From Stieleria bergensis (GTDB lineage Bacteria > Planctomycetota > Planctomycetia > Pirellulales > Pirellulaceae), in the NCBI GenBank assembly GCA_007745635.1, contig CP036272.1, positions 1,763,911 to 1,827,910 of the forward strand: 64,000 bases of DNA, given 5' to 3'. Each line of letters begins with the position of its first letter. The stretch's first letter is position 1. Positions 26,446 to 38,577 of this stretch are shown here, piece by piece. The notes below the pieces were generated by a model. The model made no database searches, had not been told where the DNA came from, and was given only the letters and a program-made list of their open reading frames with translations. The position numbers and the translations under genes were made by a program.

Positions 26446-29018
26446 GCTCCCACACCACTGACCTGCCGTTGTTCCCGGAAGAACCGGAAACCATCTCGGC
26501 ATCGAAGACACTTTCGGATGCGTTATTGGTCCGCGCTTCGGCTGGAACCGGAAAAACCTATCGTTTGGTAGGACGATTGATGCGGTTGTTATTTGATGGT
26601 GTCAATCCTGGCACCATTTTGGCAACAACCTTCACGCGCAAAGCCGCTGGCGAAATTCTTAATCGGATTCTACAGACTCTTGCCGGCGCCGCGGATCCAA
26701 GCAACGAGCAAGCCTTGCAGGATTTGCAGCGGCAGGTCAACGACACCGCTATCACACATCAACAGTGCATGTCGTTGCTCAAGCAGTTGCTGCTGCGGAT
26801 TCATCAAGTTCGAATCGGGACGCTCGATAGCTTGTTCTCTCAGCTGGCAACCTCGTTTTCGTACGAATTGCAGATGCCATCGTATTGGCGATTGACCGAT
26901 GAAATGGAAGAGACTTGGTTGACCGCGCGTGCCGTTGAGGCCATGGTGGGTGAAGCCAGTTCTCGGCAGATGCAGACCTTGCTTTCCATGCTAAGCAAGG
27001 GGGATATCAAACGCTCGGTGGTCGGCGAAGTCATCCAACAGGTCACTAGCACTTATGCCGCCTGTCGCCGCTGCCCTGATGATGTTTGGGATCAATTGGT
27101 GGCCCCTAGTAAGCCCGATCAAGAGAGCTTGCAGGCTTCTTTTGATGCCCTGGCCAGTTTTCCGATTCCGCAGGCCAGTCTGCGAAAGGCCTTGGACAAA
27201 GTGCTGGATCTGTATCGCGATGGGCAGGTCGACGGCTTAAAGGAAAACACGCTGATCGCCAATTATGTCAAGGCACGCCGAACAGGTGATCCGATCAAGT
27301 TTGGCCGTTCCAAATATCCAGTCGAAATCGAATCCGCGTTTGGTGATTTGTATGCTGCGGTGCGATCGGACACGCTGCGGGCCGTGCAATTACAGAATCA
27401 AGCCACCGGAGAGCTCTTGCAAGCTTATGACCGTCAGGTGACCGGGCTGAAACAGTCCGCGCGAACGTTCGCCTTTGACGACATCGCCGTTCGTCTAGCC
27501 GATCGGTTTGCAGAGACCAGTGTGGAACAGTTTGTTCAGCAGTTAGACAATCCAGTTGATCATCTGTTGTTGGACGAGTTTCAAGACACTTCGCCTTTGC
27601 AGTGGCAGATTCTCAAAACCATCGCGTTGTCCGTCACTCAGCTTCGTGAGGACGGCTCGCGAGGTTCTTTCTTTTGCGTCGGTGATACAAAGCAGGCTAT
27701 CTATGGCTGGCGCGGTGGCGTCGCCGAGATCTTTGAGACCGTGACCGGTGATTTGCCGAATGTGCATGCCGACGCGATGAATATCAGTTATCGCAGCAGT
27801 CCCGTCGTGATGCACGCCGTCAACCGTGCGTTTAAAAACATGACGCGGCATAAGAATGCTGCCAAAAGTGCCGATGCCGACAGCTGTGATTCCGAAACGT
27901 ATGTTGCAGACGCGATCAAGACCTTCGCGACCGATTTTCCAGAGCACCTCGCCAGCCGTGCATCCATGCCGGGTTATGTGGAACTGGCGACCTGTTCGGA
28001 GGAATCGGTGGGTGAGGACGCCGAACCGGCCAGCATTGATAAACACACCGTTTGGAAAGCCTCTGCACAACGGATCGCGGAACTCAATCGTGTGGCGCCG
28101 CACCTCAGCATTGGTGTGCTGACGCGTAGCAACACTGGCGTGGCCAGCATGATCACGTATCTGGAAAGTCACCAAGTGGACGTCAGCCAAGAAGGTGGTA
28201 ACCCGCTGGTCGATTCTGCTGCGGTGGACTTGGTTCTGTCTGCTTTGATGATAGCTGAACATCCTGGAGACCCGCGTTGGGCGTTCCACGTTCAGCATTC
28301 ACCACTGGGGCAACTCCCCGAAATCACCGCTGACTGGGTGCGTGAATTGGTGACGCAGTCTGGGTTGGCATTGGCGGTCGAAGAATTGGTGGTTCAGGTG
28401 GCGCCGCACTGCGATCAGCGAGACCAGGATCGCTTGAGCCAATTGGTGCAAGTGGCGATTGAGCACGAACCCAATGCGACGCTCCGTCTACGTGATTTTG
28501 TCCAGTTGGTTCGGCAACGGCGTGTGGAGCGACCTCAGCCGGCACCGGTGCGAGTGATGACCATTCACCAAAGCAAGGGCCTGGAGTTCGACGCGGTCTT
28601 TTTGATCGAACTGGATCAGAATCCGGTTGGTTCGCAGGCCGCTTGCGTGGTCGACATGCCCGATCTAAGCAAACCTGCCACCGGGATCACACGCAGTCTT
28701 TCCAGCAAGGCCTGGCATTACTTAGAAACTTCTTGGCAGCGTGTGTTCGGCAAAGCAACTCATCGGCAAGTCACCGAGGCGCTATGCTTGCTGTACGTGG
28801 CGATGACCCGCAGTCGACAGGGGCTGTATATGATGGTTCAGCCGTGTAAAGCAGGGAATAAGCGGACCGCGACCTGGCTGCACGCCGGACTAAGTGCCGT
28901 TGAGACCCAGCCGGTCAAGGAGTCGCTGGACGAATTTGCCGCCGCTCTGGACGACATTGAACAGCCCGGCACCCTGCTCTACCGCTGTGGTGATCCTGAT
29001 TGGTTTGAGCACCGTTGA
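26442..29018 (+). CDS. UvrD/AddA-like superfamily 1 helicase
   Basis: An ATP-dependent DNA translocase with all SF1A motifs: I (RASAGTGKTYRL), Ia (ATTFTRKAAGE), II (LLLDEFQDTSPLQW), III (FCVGDTKQAIYGWRGG), IV (NISYRSSPVV), V (VRVMTIHQSKGLEFDAVF) and VI (LYVAMTRSRQGLY). At 858 residues it is about 350 shorter than AddA/RecB and ends soon after motif VI, so the C-terminal nuclease domain found in those proteins is missing. The complex would have a single nuclease, on the upstream AddB-like partner. It overlaps that gene by 4 bases and precedes the SbcD-like gene by less than 30 bases. Confidence 0.88.
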   Translation: MSSHTTDLPLFPEEPETISASKTLSDALLVRASAGTGKTYRLVGRLMRLLFDGVNPGTILATTFTRKAAGEILNRILQTLAGAADPSNEQALQDLQRQVNDTAITHQQCMSLLKQLLLRIHQVRIGTLDSLFSQLATSFSYELQMPSYWRLTDEMEETWLTARAVEAMVGEASSRQMQTLLSMLSKGDIKRSVVGEVIQQVTSTYAACRRCPDDVWDQLVAPSKPDQESLQASFDALASFPIPQASLRKALDKVLDLYRDGQVDGLKENTLIANYVKARRTGDPIKFGRSKYPVEIESAFGDLYAAVRSDTLRAVQLQNQATGELLQAYDRQVTGLKQSARTFAFDDIAVRLADRFAETSVEQFVQQLDNPVDHLLLDEFQDTSPLQWQILKTIALSVTQLREDGSRGSFFCVGDTKQAIYGWRGGVAEIFETVTGDLPNVHADAMNISYRSSPVVMHAVNRAFKNMTRHKNAAKSADADSCDSETYVADAIKTFATDFPEHLASRASMPGYVELATCSEESVGEDAEPASIDKHTVWKASAQRIAELNRVAPHLSIGVLTRSNTGVASMITYLESHQVDVSQEGGNPLVDSAAVDLVLSALMIAEHPGDPRWAFHVQHSPLGQLPEITADWVRELVTQSGLALAVEELVVQVAPHCDQRDQDRLSQLVQVAIEHEPNATLRLRDFVQLVRQRRVERPQPAPVRVMTIHQSKGLEFDAVFLIELDQNPVGSQAACVVDMPDLSKPATGITRSLSSKAWHYLETSWQRVFGKATHRQVTEALCLLYVAMTRSRQGLYMMVQPCKAGNKRTATWLHAGLSAVETQPVKESLDEFAAALDDIEQPGTLLYRCGDPDWFEHR

Positions 29019-29045
29019 ATTTTGATCGTTTTGGAAACCAAGACC

Positions 29046-30347
29046 GTGACCCGAAAAATCTTACACGCCGCTGACATCCACTTGGACAGCCCCCTCCGCC
29101 AACTCAGTCAATTTGAGGACGCGCCGGTTGACGACATCCGTGGTGCATCGCGCAAAGCGTTGCAGAACTTGGTCAAACTGGCCATCGATTGTAAAGTCGA
29201 CTTAGTCGTCATTGCTGGTGATTTGTACGACGGTGACTGGAATGATTACCACACTGGGATGGCCTTCGTCAAAGCAGCCAATCAATTGGTCGCCGCCGGC
29301 ATTCCAATGTTGGTGATCTGTGGAAACCATGATGCGCAAAGCAAAATGACTTCCTCGTTGACGCTGCCAAAAAATCCCGATGATTCGGAGATCTTTCTGC
29401 GGACGAAAAAGCCCGAGACTCGTGTTCTGGAGTCCATTGGTGTCGCCGTGCACGGGCAATCGTTTCATCTCCAGCATGAGACGCAAAACATGGCCATCGA
29501 ATACCCTGATCCGATACCTGATTTGTTTAACATCGGTTTGCTGCACACCGGTTTAGAAGGTGATTCGGGGCACGCTCATTACGCCCCCTGCACTCGCAAC
29601 CAGTTGATCGAAAAAGGTTATGACTATTGGGCCTTGGGGCACATTCATCAGCGGCAAGATCATGGGACCGCCGATGGACCGCCCATCGTCTATCCCGGCA
29701 ATCTGCAAGGCCGTCACATTGGTGAACCAGGTGCCAAGGGCTGCGTGATCATTGAGGTGGATGATCGCAATCGTTGCGATTACCAGTTCCATGCCTTGGA
29801 TGTGCTGCGTTGGTTTTTGATTGAACTGGATGTCTCTGGTTGTGCTTCCGTCCCCGAAATGAAGCCGCTGCTAGGTGAGCAGTTGCGAAGTCTGCTTGTC
29901 GAGAACCCTGAATCGCTGTTGGCGGTGCGGATTGAGTTGACGGGCCAGACCGAATTGCACGAATCCTTGCGACGTTCGGTGGCTCATGTCCGCGCCGAGA
30001 TGCAATCGACTTGCCTCATTGAAGGCCAGGAACGCGTGTGGCTGGAGAAGGTCAAGGTAAAGACCTCGCGGCCCAAGCAGGCAACGGGCCGGTCAGATTT
30101 TAGCGGTCCATTATTGAGCCTGCAGCACGTCGCAGATTCCTGGCGCCAGGACGATACGCTGATGCAGATTTTGCAAAAAGAACTGGCGGCGATCGAGGGA
30201 AAGCTGCCTAAAGAGTTGGCCGCCACCAGCGATGACCCCGCGTTTCGATTCTCAGATTCACAGTGGTGCGAAGAAATACTTAATGATGCCATCAGCGAAC
30301 TTCAATTCCTGTTGCTGGGTGGTTCTCAGCCGGGAGGTCAAGCATGA
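29046..30347 (+). CDS. SbcD/YhaO-like metallophosphoesterase
   Basis: This family supplies the Mn-dependent nuclease of SbcCD/Mre11-Rad50-type complexes. The sequence has the calcineurin-like metal motifs in order: ILHAADIHLDSP, VIAGDLYDGDWN, ICGNHDAQS, and GHIHQR with GNLQGR. Length is 433 from the GTG at 29046, which starts right at the first metal motif as usual for the family; a TTG at 29022 would add 8 residues. Closest in style to Bacillus YhaO. Its last codon overlaps the YhaN-like gene by 4 bases (ATGA), so the two are translationally coupled. Confidence 0.87.
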   Translation: MTRKILHAADIHLDSPLRQLSQFEDAPVDDIRGASRKALQNLVKLAIDCKVDLVVIAGDLYDGDWNDYHTGMAFVKAANQLVAAGIPMLVICGNHDAQSKMTSSLTLPKNPDDSEIFLRTKKPETRVLESIGVAVHGQSFHLQHETQNMAIEYPDPIPDLFNIGLLHTGLEGDSGHAHYAPCTRNQLIEKGYDYWALGHIHQRQDHGTADGPPIVYPGNLQGRHIGEPGAKGCVIIEVDDRNRCDYQFHALDVLRWFLIELDVSGCASVPEMKPLLGEQLRSLLVENPESLLAVRIELTGQTELHESLRRSVAHVRAEMQSTCLIEGQERVWLEKVKVKTSRPKQATGRSDFSGPLLSLQHVADSWRQDDTLMQILQKELAAIEGKLPKELAATSDDPAFRFSDSQWCEEILNDAISELQFLLLGGSQPGGQA

Positions 30348-33300
30348 TTATTGAACACTTGTACCTGAATGCCTTCGGCCGATTCAAAGATCAGCACCTC
30401 GATTTCTCTGCCCAGCCGTGTCGCCTCCATCTGGTGTTTGGACCGAATGAGTCCGGCAAGACCACTTCGCTGCGGGCGATTGGTGATCTTTTATTTGGTA
30501 TTCCCAATAGCACCATCGACAACTACTTACATCCCAACGCCAAAATGCGCGTGGGGGCGACGCTAATTACGGCGGACGGCAGTCGCTTGTCGTTTCTGCG
30601 CAGGAAAGCACGCAAGGATCCCCTGCGTGATTTAGATGACAATGCCGTCGTTGCACCCGAGCAACTGGAACGCGTGTTGGGCGGAATCAGTCGCGAGGCA
30701 TTCTTCAATCAATTTGGTTTGACGTACGAGGCTCTCCGTCAAGGCGGCGAAGAGGTCAAACGCAGTGAAGGTCATCTTGGTGAAATCTTGTTCGCCGCCG
30801 GAGCCGGTGTGAGCCAGATGAGCGAAATCGCGTCTCAGCTGACCAGCGATCTGAAAGGAATTTTTGTTCCCAATGGTAAAAAGCCGCCCGTCAACGAATT
30901 GATCTCCACGTTGCGACGGACTGCCAGTGAGCTCAGAGACCAGGCTGTTCCCACCCGCCGATTCAACGAACTGCAGCAGGCCATCGAAGAGGCGACCGAG
31001 CAAGCAGAGGAGTTCAGCCAACAGCATCGTAGCCTTGAAAAACAACGTAAACGCAATCAAGCCATCGTTGAAGCCCTGGCGATCATCAATGAATGGGACG
31101 AGGTTTGCCGCCAGCTTGACGAACTGAAGGGCGTGAAAGAACTGGATGCTGATTTTGCTCCCAAAAGTCAAGCGACGCAGTTGGAACTCAAAAACTCGCA
31201 AGATCGATTGCAAGCTGACAAGGATCGAATGGATCAAAAGCAGCAGGACCGCCAAAGTTGCCATTTCGATCAGGCTGTGATCGATCAAAGTGAACCGATC
31301 GAAAAACTCTACGGCGAGTTCACGCTTCGCAATCAGCGGCAAGCTGATGTCGAACAGTCCGAAGCGAAGCTACAGCAACTGGCCGCGGATTTGGTTCAGC
31401 AATTGACCGGATTGCAGATTCCCGCTCGGCAACCTGATGATGTCGCTGCATTGTTGACTCAGGCAGATCAGTTGACTGTCACGATCGCGCGGAATGAGCT
31501 AACGGATCGGGTTCGATCCCATCAAGCTGATTGGCAGGCTCAACAAAAAGCAGAAACAGATCATCGCGAAGCGACGCGGCACATGGAAGATTGCCAGTTG
31601 CAGTTAACGGAAACGCCCGATGATCAAGGTGGATTGCGTTTGGACATCGTGCTTCGCGAAATCGGAGCCTCCGCCGTTCTGTTGGATTCTGAAAGTGAAC
31701 GCTTGCAGCGTTGTCAAAGCGTCACCAGTCAGTGCCAGAAGCTGCTTCGCCAGTTGAACTTGCCACAGTTCTCAGTCAGCGAGGTTGTGAAGTTGCCGTT
31801 GCCGACCGATGAGCAAGTGCAAAGCCTTGAAAGCCAAATCAAGGACAGTGAGAAGCGTTTGCAGCAAGAGAGGCTGAAGCTGGAAGGCAGTCAAGCAAGG
31901 CAAGAAGAAGTGAGGCTCCAGCTCGATGAATTGCGACGTGAGTCCCAAGTCCCAACTCAGCAGGATCTGCAGTCGGCCCGCCAGGAACGTGACGAGACGG
32001 TCAATGGTCTGGTGACAGTGGCGGCCGATCAATTGGTACCGGCAGTCGATCAGGTTCGGCAAAAAATCAATTCCGCGGACGTTGTCATTGATCGAATGCG
32101 GGCGGATCAGGAAGCTGTAACCACTTGCAGCATGCTGCAAGATGACTTAGACGATCTGGCCAAAAAGATTCAGGAACAACAGCAATGTGTGGACCGAGCA
32201 ATCGAGACAACGGATCAAGTGACGAAGAAATGGGACGCTCTCTGGAGTGAGCGCTCCATCGATGCGCAGAGTCCCGCGAAAATGAAGCAATGGCTCGGCA
32301 CGTTTGCTGACTTGTTAAGCAAACACGATGAACTCCAGAGTGCTGAACAAGAACATCAGACCGTGCTGCGTCAAATCCAGGATGCCACGTTGCGCTTGAC
32401 GGATGTAATCGAGGTTTCTGAGGCGAACCAGCAACCAGGCGAATCCGGTGATCCCGATCGCATTCGGCAACAGTTTCAAGTCATTTATGATCAAGCTCAG
32501 GAGCAGAATGTAGTGCTGAGTGAGATTCGCGACCAGCGGAAAACGCGGCAAGCTGCGCTTCAGCAAGCTGAAGCGGACTTGACCAAGAAAAGTCAGGATT
32601 TGGATCAAGCGAACAGGGGTTGGAAGCAGTGGCAGCAGGGCTGGCAAGAGGCATTGGATGCGCTGGCGGTCGGTCTAAGTGATGCTGCGCAAGCGGCCAT
32701 TGGGGCGTTGAAACCTGAGGCGATGTTGCAGCATCTCGAGCAACGCGATCTCGTCCAAAGCACCGCCGAACAGATTCGCAGCACTCAGCAGGCAATCGCC
32801 AATCTGCAATTGCAAGTCCAGCATTACGATCAGCAGGTTACCAAGTTGGCCGGTCTGCTGCTGGGGCAAGCCGAGCAACCCGTGTCCGAATTGATTCGAG
32901 CCTTGAAGAGTTCACTGGACCAGTCATTGGAGCAACAGCGCAGATCCAAGGTGTTGGATCAAGAGATCAAACAGCTGGAGCAGGCTTTGGCCAAAGGGAG
33001 TGACGAGGTGCGTGAAGGCACCAACCAGCTGGAAGCTTTGTGCAAACAGGCTGAGGTTGCCGGTCCCGATGATCTCGACAAGGTCGCTCGTCAGGCACAG
33101 CAAAAACGCAAGGCCATCGACAGCCACGATCAGCTACGCCGACACTTGCAGTCGCTGGCGGCAGACCTTAGTGTGGACGAGTTTGTCCAACACGTTCATG
33201 CAGCAGACGTGGATCAGGTGCGAGCTTCCATCGATCAGTTGGCTGATGAAATGGAATTGCTTAAACCACAGAAGGATCGAGCGTTGGAAGAGCGTGGTGC

Positions 33301-33883
33301 ACGATTGACCGAGCGTGATGCGATTCAAGGAGACCGTGGTGCTGCGGACCTGAAGCAAGATTATGAATTGCAGTTGTCTAAACTCCGCGATTTGACAGCG
33401 GACTATGCCAAGCTTAGTATCGCTCAGCGCTTACTGAAGCAGACGCTGGAGCACTATCGCAGTGAGCATCAGAGTCCGATTTTGGCGCTCGCTTGTTCGG
33501 CCTTTGCGAAGCTCACTGAAGGACGTTATCAGGGCTTGGTCCCGGGGGAGGACAGTAAAGGAAACCCCGTGCTGTACGGTCACCGGGGAGGCGATGACGA
33601 ATGGGTGCCGATGGGGAAAATGAGTGTCGGGACTGCCGACGCAGTGTTTTTAGCTCTACGAATCGCCTCCATTGAACATCAATTGGGTTCCGGCGTCGTG
33701 ATGCCGGTGGTGATTGATGATTGCCTGGTGCAGCTCGATGATCAGCGCGCCGGGGCAGCGTTGCAAGTGCTGGCTGATCTGGCAACGCAGACCCAAGTGA
33801 TCTTGTTTACGCACCATCAGCATTTGTTGGATTTAGCTGGCAGCACGCTGAACGCAGATCAATTTCACACGCATGTCCTGTAA
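30344..33883 (+). CDS. SbcC/YhaN-like SMC-type ATPase
   Basis: The Rad50/SbcC partner of the upstream phosphoesterase. The 1179-residue protein begins MIIEHLYLNAFGRFKD, with Walker A in FGPNESGKTTSLR (about 31). Some 850 residues of coiled coil rich in Gln, Glu and Lys follow. The C-terminal lobe has the ABC signature region KMSVGTADAVFLALR, Walker B in VVIDDCLVQLDD and the switch histidine in LFTHHQHL. I see no CxxC zinc hook in the coiled coil, which agrees with YhaN rather than SbcC. GGGAGG lies 9 bases before the ATG. It ends the four-gene operon. Confidence 0.88.
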   Translation: MIIEHLYLNAFGRFKDQHLDFSAQPCRLHLVFGPNESGKTTSLRAIGDLLFGIPNSTIDNYLHPNAKMRVGATLITADGSRLSFLRRKARKDPLRDLDDNAVVAPEQLERVLGGISREAFFNQFGLTYEALRQGGEEVKRSEGHLGEILFAAGAGVSQMSEIASQLTSDLKGIFVPNGKKPPVNELISTLRRTASELRDQAVPTRRFNELQQAIEEATEQAEEFSQQHRSLEKQRKRNQAIVEALAIINEWDEVCRQLDELKGVKELDADFAPKSQATQLELKNSQDRLQADKDRMDQKQQDRQSCHFDQAVIDQSEPIEKLYGEFTLRNQRQADVEQSEAKLQQLAADLVQQLTGLQIPARQPDDVAALLTQADQLTVTIARNELTDRVRSHQADWQAQQKAETDHREATRHMEDCQLQLTETPDDQGGLRLDIVLREIGASAVLLDSESERLQRCQSVTSQCQKLLRQLNLPQFSVSEVVKLPLPTDEQVQSLESQIKDSEKRLQQERLKLEGSQARQEEVRLQLDELRRESQVPTQQDLQSARQERDETVNGLVTVAADQLVPAVDQVRQKINSADVVIDRMRADQEAVTTCSMLQDDLDDLAKKIQEQQQCVDRAIETTDQVTKKWDALWSERSIDAQSPAKMKQWLGTFADLLSKHDELQSAEQEHQTVLRQIQDATLRLTDVIEVSEANQQPGESGDPDRIRQQFQVIYDQAQEQNVVLSEIRDQRKTRQAALQQAEADLTKKSQDLDQANRGWKQWQQGWQEALDALAVGLSDAAQAAIGALKPEAMLQHLEQRDLVQSTAEQIRSTQQAIANLQLQVQHYDQQVTKLAGLLLGQAEQPVSELIRALKSSLDQSLEQQRRSKVLDQEIKQLEQALAKGSDEVREGTNQLEALCKQAEVAGPDDLDKVARQAQQKRKAIDSHDQLRRHLQSLAADLSVDEFVQHVHAADVDQVRASIDQLADEMELLKPQKDRALEERGARLTERDAIQGDRGAADLKQDYELQLSKLRDLTADYAKLSIAQRLLKQTLEHYRSEHQSPILALACSAFAKLTEGRYQGLVPGEDSKGNPVLYGHRGGDDEWVPMGKMSVGTADAVFLALRIASIEHQLGSGVVMPVVIDDCLVQLDDQRAGAALQVLADLATQTQVILFTHHQHLLDLAGSTLNADQFHTHVL

Positions 33884-33939
33884 GCACGTCGTGGAAAAGT
33901 GCCATCGCCGCACCATGCCTTGGCTCGATCACGTTGCTC

Positions 33940-33989
33940 CGTAGGGTGCCGTGCTTGCACGCACCAATGATCATCAAACGCACCCTACG
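33940..33989. repeat. REP-like palindrome
   Basis: CGTAGGGTGC (33940-33949) and GCACCCTACG (33980-33989) are perfect complements around a core containing GTGCTTGCACGCACC. Related sequence occurs at 34312-34337 (inverted) and 15979-16008, which marks it as a dispersed repeat. Confidence 0.8.
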
Positions 33990-34064
33990 TTTTGTCATCA
34001 GGCGTTTTGGCGTCGCCACGGCCCTTCAGCAACACCTCGCCGCTTGCGGGAGGATGTTGTTTCG

Positions 34065-34300
34065 CTGCCTGCGGTTGGCGTTGCCAACCACTTCACCCTC
34101 ACCTCGCCTAGGCTCGACTCTCCCGCCAGCGGGAGAGTTCAGTTAACGAAGGGGGCAAGGGTGTTGTTGCATCTGCCTGCGGTTGGCGTTGCCAACCACT
34201 TCACCCTCACCTCGCCTAGGCTCGACTCTCCCGCCAGCGGGAGAGTTTAGTCAACAAATGGGGCAAGGGTTTTGTTGCATCTGCTGGCGGTTGGCGTTGC
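34065..34300. repeat. 108-bp tandem repeat, 2.2 copies
   Basis: A unit starting CTGCCTGCGGTTGGCGTTGC occurs at 34065 and 34173, with the first 20 bases of a third copy (one change) at 34281. Within each unit CTCTCCCGC-CAGC-GGGAGAG forms a short hairpin, and GGTTGGC-GTT-GCCAACC another. The first 75 bases are nearly identical between copies; the remainder is diverged. Confidence 0.9.
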
Positions 34301-34311
34301 TACAGTTTTTT

Positions 34312-34337
34312 TGGTGCGTGCAAGCATTGCACCCTAT
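34312..34337. repeat. Inverted copy of the REP-like element
   Basis: GGTGCGTGCAAGCATTGCAC followed by CCTATT is the reverse complement, with about three mismatches, of 33941-33965. The two copies bracket the 108-bp repeats. Confidence 0.75.
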
Positions 34338-34369
34338 TCGGCGCTGGCTCTTGCTGTTTGAGAGGCAGA

Positions 34370-36619
<2,250 letters not shown>

Positions 36620-36653
36620 TTAGCTGAAGGAGGTTGGTTCGATGGAATGCAAT

Positions 36654-36676
36654 GCCTCGGGCAGTCAGCCCGAGGC
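36654..36676 (-). terminator. Hairpin between gpmI and icd
   Basis: GCCTCGGGC and GCCCGAGGC form a perfect 9-bp GC-rich stem with a 5-base loop, 22 bases after the gpmI stop. There is no T-run, so it could be an attenuating or mRNA-stabilising stem instead. Confidence 0.5.
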
Positions 36677-36697
36677 GGGATGAGAAGTCGGATGGGA

Positions 36698-38305
36698 CTA
36701 CAGTTCGATCAAGCTTTCGCCGGTCATCTCGGCTGGCGTCTCAAGTCCCATCAAGGTCAGGACCGTAGGGGCAATGTCGGCGAGTCGTCCGCCGCTGCGA
36801 AGCGTTTTGCCAACTGCATCAGGGTCAACGACGATCAAAGGCACATCGTAGGTGGTGTGTGCGGTATGAGGTCCACCGGTTTCGGGATTGATCAATTGCT
36901 CGCAATTGCCGTGGTCTGCAGTGATCACCAGGGATCCACCCTTGGCAAGCGTGGCCTCGACGATCTGTCCGACGCAGCCATCGACTGTTTCAACGGCTTT
37001 GATCGCGGCGGCGAGGACGCCGGTGTGACCGACCATGTCACCATTGGCAAAGTTGACGATCAGCAGATCGCTTTGCCCGGATTCAATTTCATCAAGCACA
37101 GACTGCGTGACCTCAGCGGCTGACATTTCAGGCTTTTGGTCGTACGTTGAAACGTCTCTTGGTGACTGAGCCATGGCTTGAGTTTGGCCGTCAAACGGAT
37201 CGTCACGGTAGTCGTTGAAGAAAAAGGTGACGTGAGGGTACTTTTCCGTCTCGGCACAGCGGAACTGTTTCAAGCCTTGTTCGCTAACGTACTGTCCCAG
37301 AATGTTGGGCATCTTGGGTGGCTTTTCAAAGATCACGTTGACCGGCAAACCGGTTTCGTATCCGGTCATCGTCGCGTAATAAAGATTGTCGACTTTCGTC
37401 CCGCGATCAAAACCGCCGCCGTCGATTGCAGCCCAAGCCGCATCGTCATAGACAAATGCTTTGGTGATCTCGCGGGTTCGGTCGCCGCGATAGTTGATGA
37501 AGACCACCGCATCACCGTCGCCGACGGTCGGTGGTGCCGCACCCTCGGGGACAATGGAGGTCGCTTCGATGAATTCATCGCCGCTGCGACTGGGTTCGGT
37601 GGGATTGTCGTAGTATCTCTGGATCGCTTCGGCGGCAGTCGTTGCCGTTCGAGTCGCACCCTTGGTCAGAGCTTCGTAGGCGGTCTGGACACGTTCCCAA
37701 CGCAGATCGCGGTCCATGGCATAGAAACGTCCCACCACGGTTCCGATTGCTCCAACGCCGGCTTCAGACAACTTGTCCTGAACCTTTTGAACGTACGCCA
37801 ATCCGCCGGTTGGCGAAGTGTCTCGACCGTCGGTGATCGCGTGGACCACTAGACGATCGGCCGGCAGTCCAGAGTCTTTGTACAGGTCGACCACTGCTAA
37901 TGCGTGGTCCAAGTCACTGTGCACGCGGCCGTCTGAGATCAGGCCCAGCACATGCAGCTTGCCGCCTGTCTTGCGCACATGGTCGACCGCGCCGTTAAGC
38001 ACTTCGTTTTTGAAGAAGATCCCCTCGCGAATGGCGCGAGTGATTCGCATCACCTCTTGGTCCACGATCCGACCGGCACCGATGTTTTGGTGGCCCACTT
38101 CGCTATTGCCCATCACGCCAGTCGGTAGCCCAACGTCTTCGCCCGAGGTCTTGATCAAAACATTCGGGTACTCTTTCATCAGTTGTTCAGCAACGGGCGT
38201 TTGGCCCTGGATCACGGCGTTGGACTCATCCCACTGGGGGTATGGGTTTTCGCCCCATCCATCGCGTACGATCAAGACGACTGGTTTCCGGCGAACTTCG
38301 CTCAT
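36698..38305 (-). CDS. gpmI: 2,3-bisphosphoglycerate-independent phosphoglycerate mutase
   Basis: Interconverts 3- and 2-phosphoglycerate in glycolysis/gluconeogenesis, using a phosphoserine and two Mn ions. The 535-residue protein belongs to the alkaline-phosphatase fold: VVLIVRDGWGENP at the start, MGNSEVGHQNIGAGRIV containing the catalytic serine, HAITDGRDTSP, VGRFYAMDRDLRWER, and metal ligands in NFANGDMVGHTG and ITADHGNCEQL. The R in VRDGWG replaces the usual L of VLDGWG. It lies upstream of icd on the minus strand. Confidence 0.96.
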   Translation of the reverse strand: MSEVRRKPVVLIVRDGWGENPYPQWDESNAVIQGQTPVAEQLMKEYPNVLIKTSGEDVGLPTGVMGNSEVGHQNIGAGRIVDQEVMRITRAIREGIFFKNEVLNGAVDHVRKTGGKLHVLGLISDGRVHSDLDHALAVVDLYKDSGLPADRLVVHAITDGRDTSPTGGLAYVQKVQDKLSEAGVGAIGTVVGRFYAMDRDLRWERVQTAYEALTKGATRTATTAAEAIQRYYDNPTEPSRSGDEFIEATSIVPEGAAPPTVGDGDAVVFINYRGDRTREITKAFVYDDAAWAAIDGGGFDRGTKVDNLYYATMTGYETGLPVNVIFEKPPKMPNILGQYVSEQGLKQFRCAETEKYPHVTFFFNDYRDDPFDGQTQAMAQSPRDVSTYDQKPEMSAAEVTQSVLDEIESGQSDLLIVNFANGDMVGHTGVLAAAIKAVETVDGCVGQIVEATLAKGGSLVITADHGNCEQLINPETGGPHTAHTTYDVPLIVVDPDAVGKTLRSGGRLADIAPTVLTLMGLETPAEMTGESLIEL

Positions 38306-38577
38306 GACAACAATATTCTTTGGCTGAAGTGAAGGCGTTGCAGGTGACGCTCGAGGCCACCGATCTGGCCGCTCATGGTAGCCGAGAATCGCGTTCCAAC
38401 ACAGTGGGGCGGTTGGCGGCAGCCCGCTTCTGGTGGTCGCTGCTATTGGCAGGTCGTCAGACCCCAGCCAGAATCATGCGGCGGCCACCAGAGGATGGCT
38501 TCGCAACGCTTCAGGTTCCCTGTGTTCTTTCAGCCATTTTCACTGTTTTAACTCAGCCATTTTCACTGGGCTTTTCC

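Larger units (their letters stand above)
33884..34369. other. Repeat-filled intergenic region after the repair operon
   Basis: No gene is supported. It holds a REP-like palindrome, a 108-bp tandem duplication and an inverted REP copy, described separately, and separates convergent genes. Confidence 0.7.
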
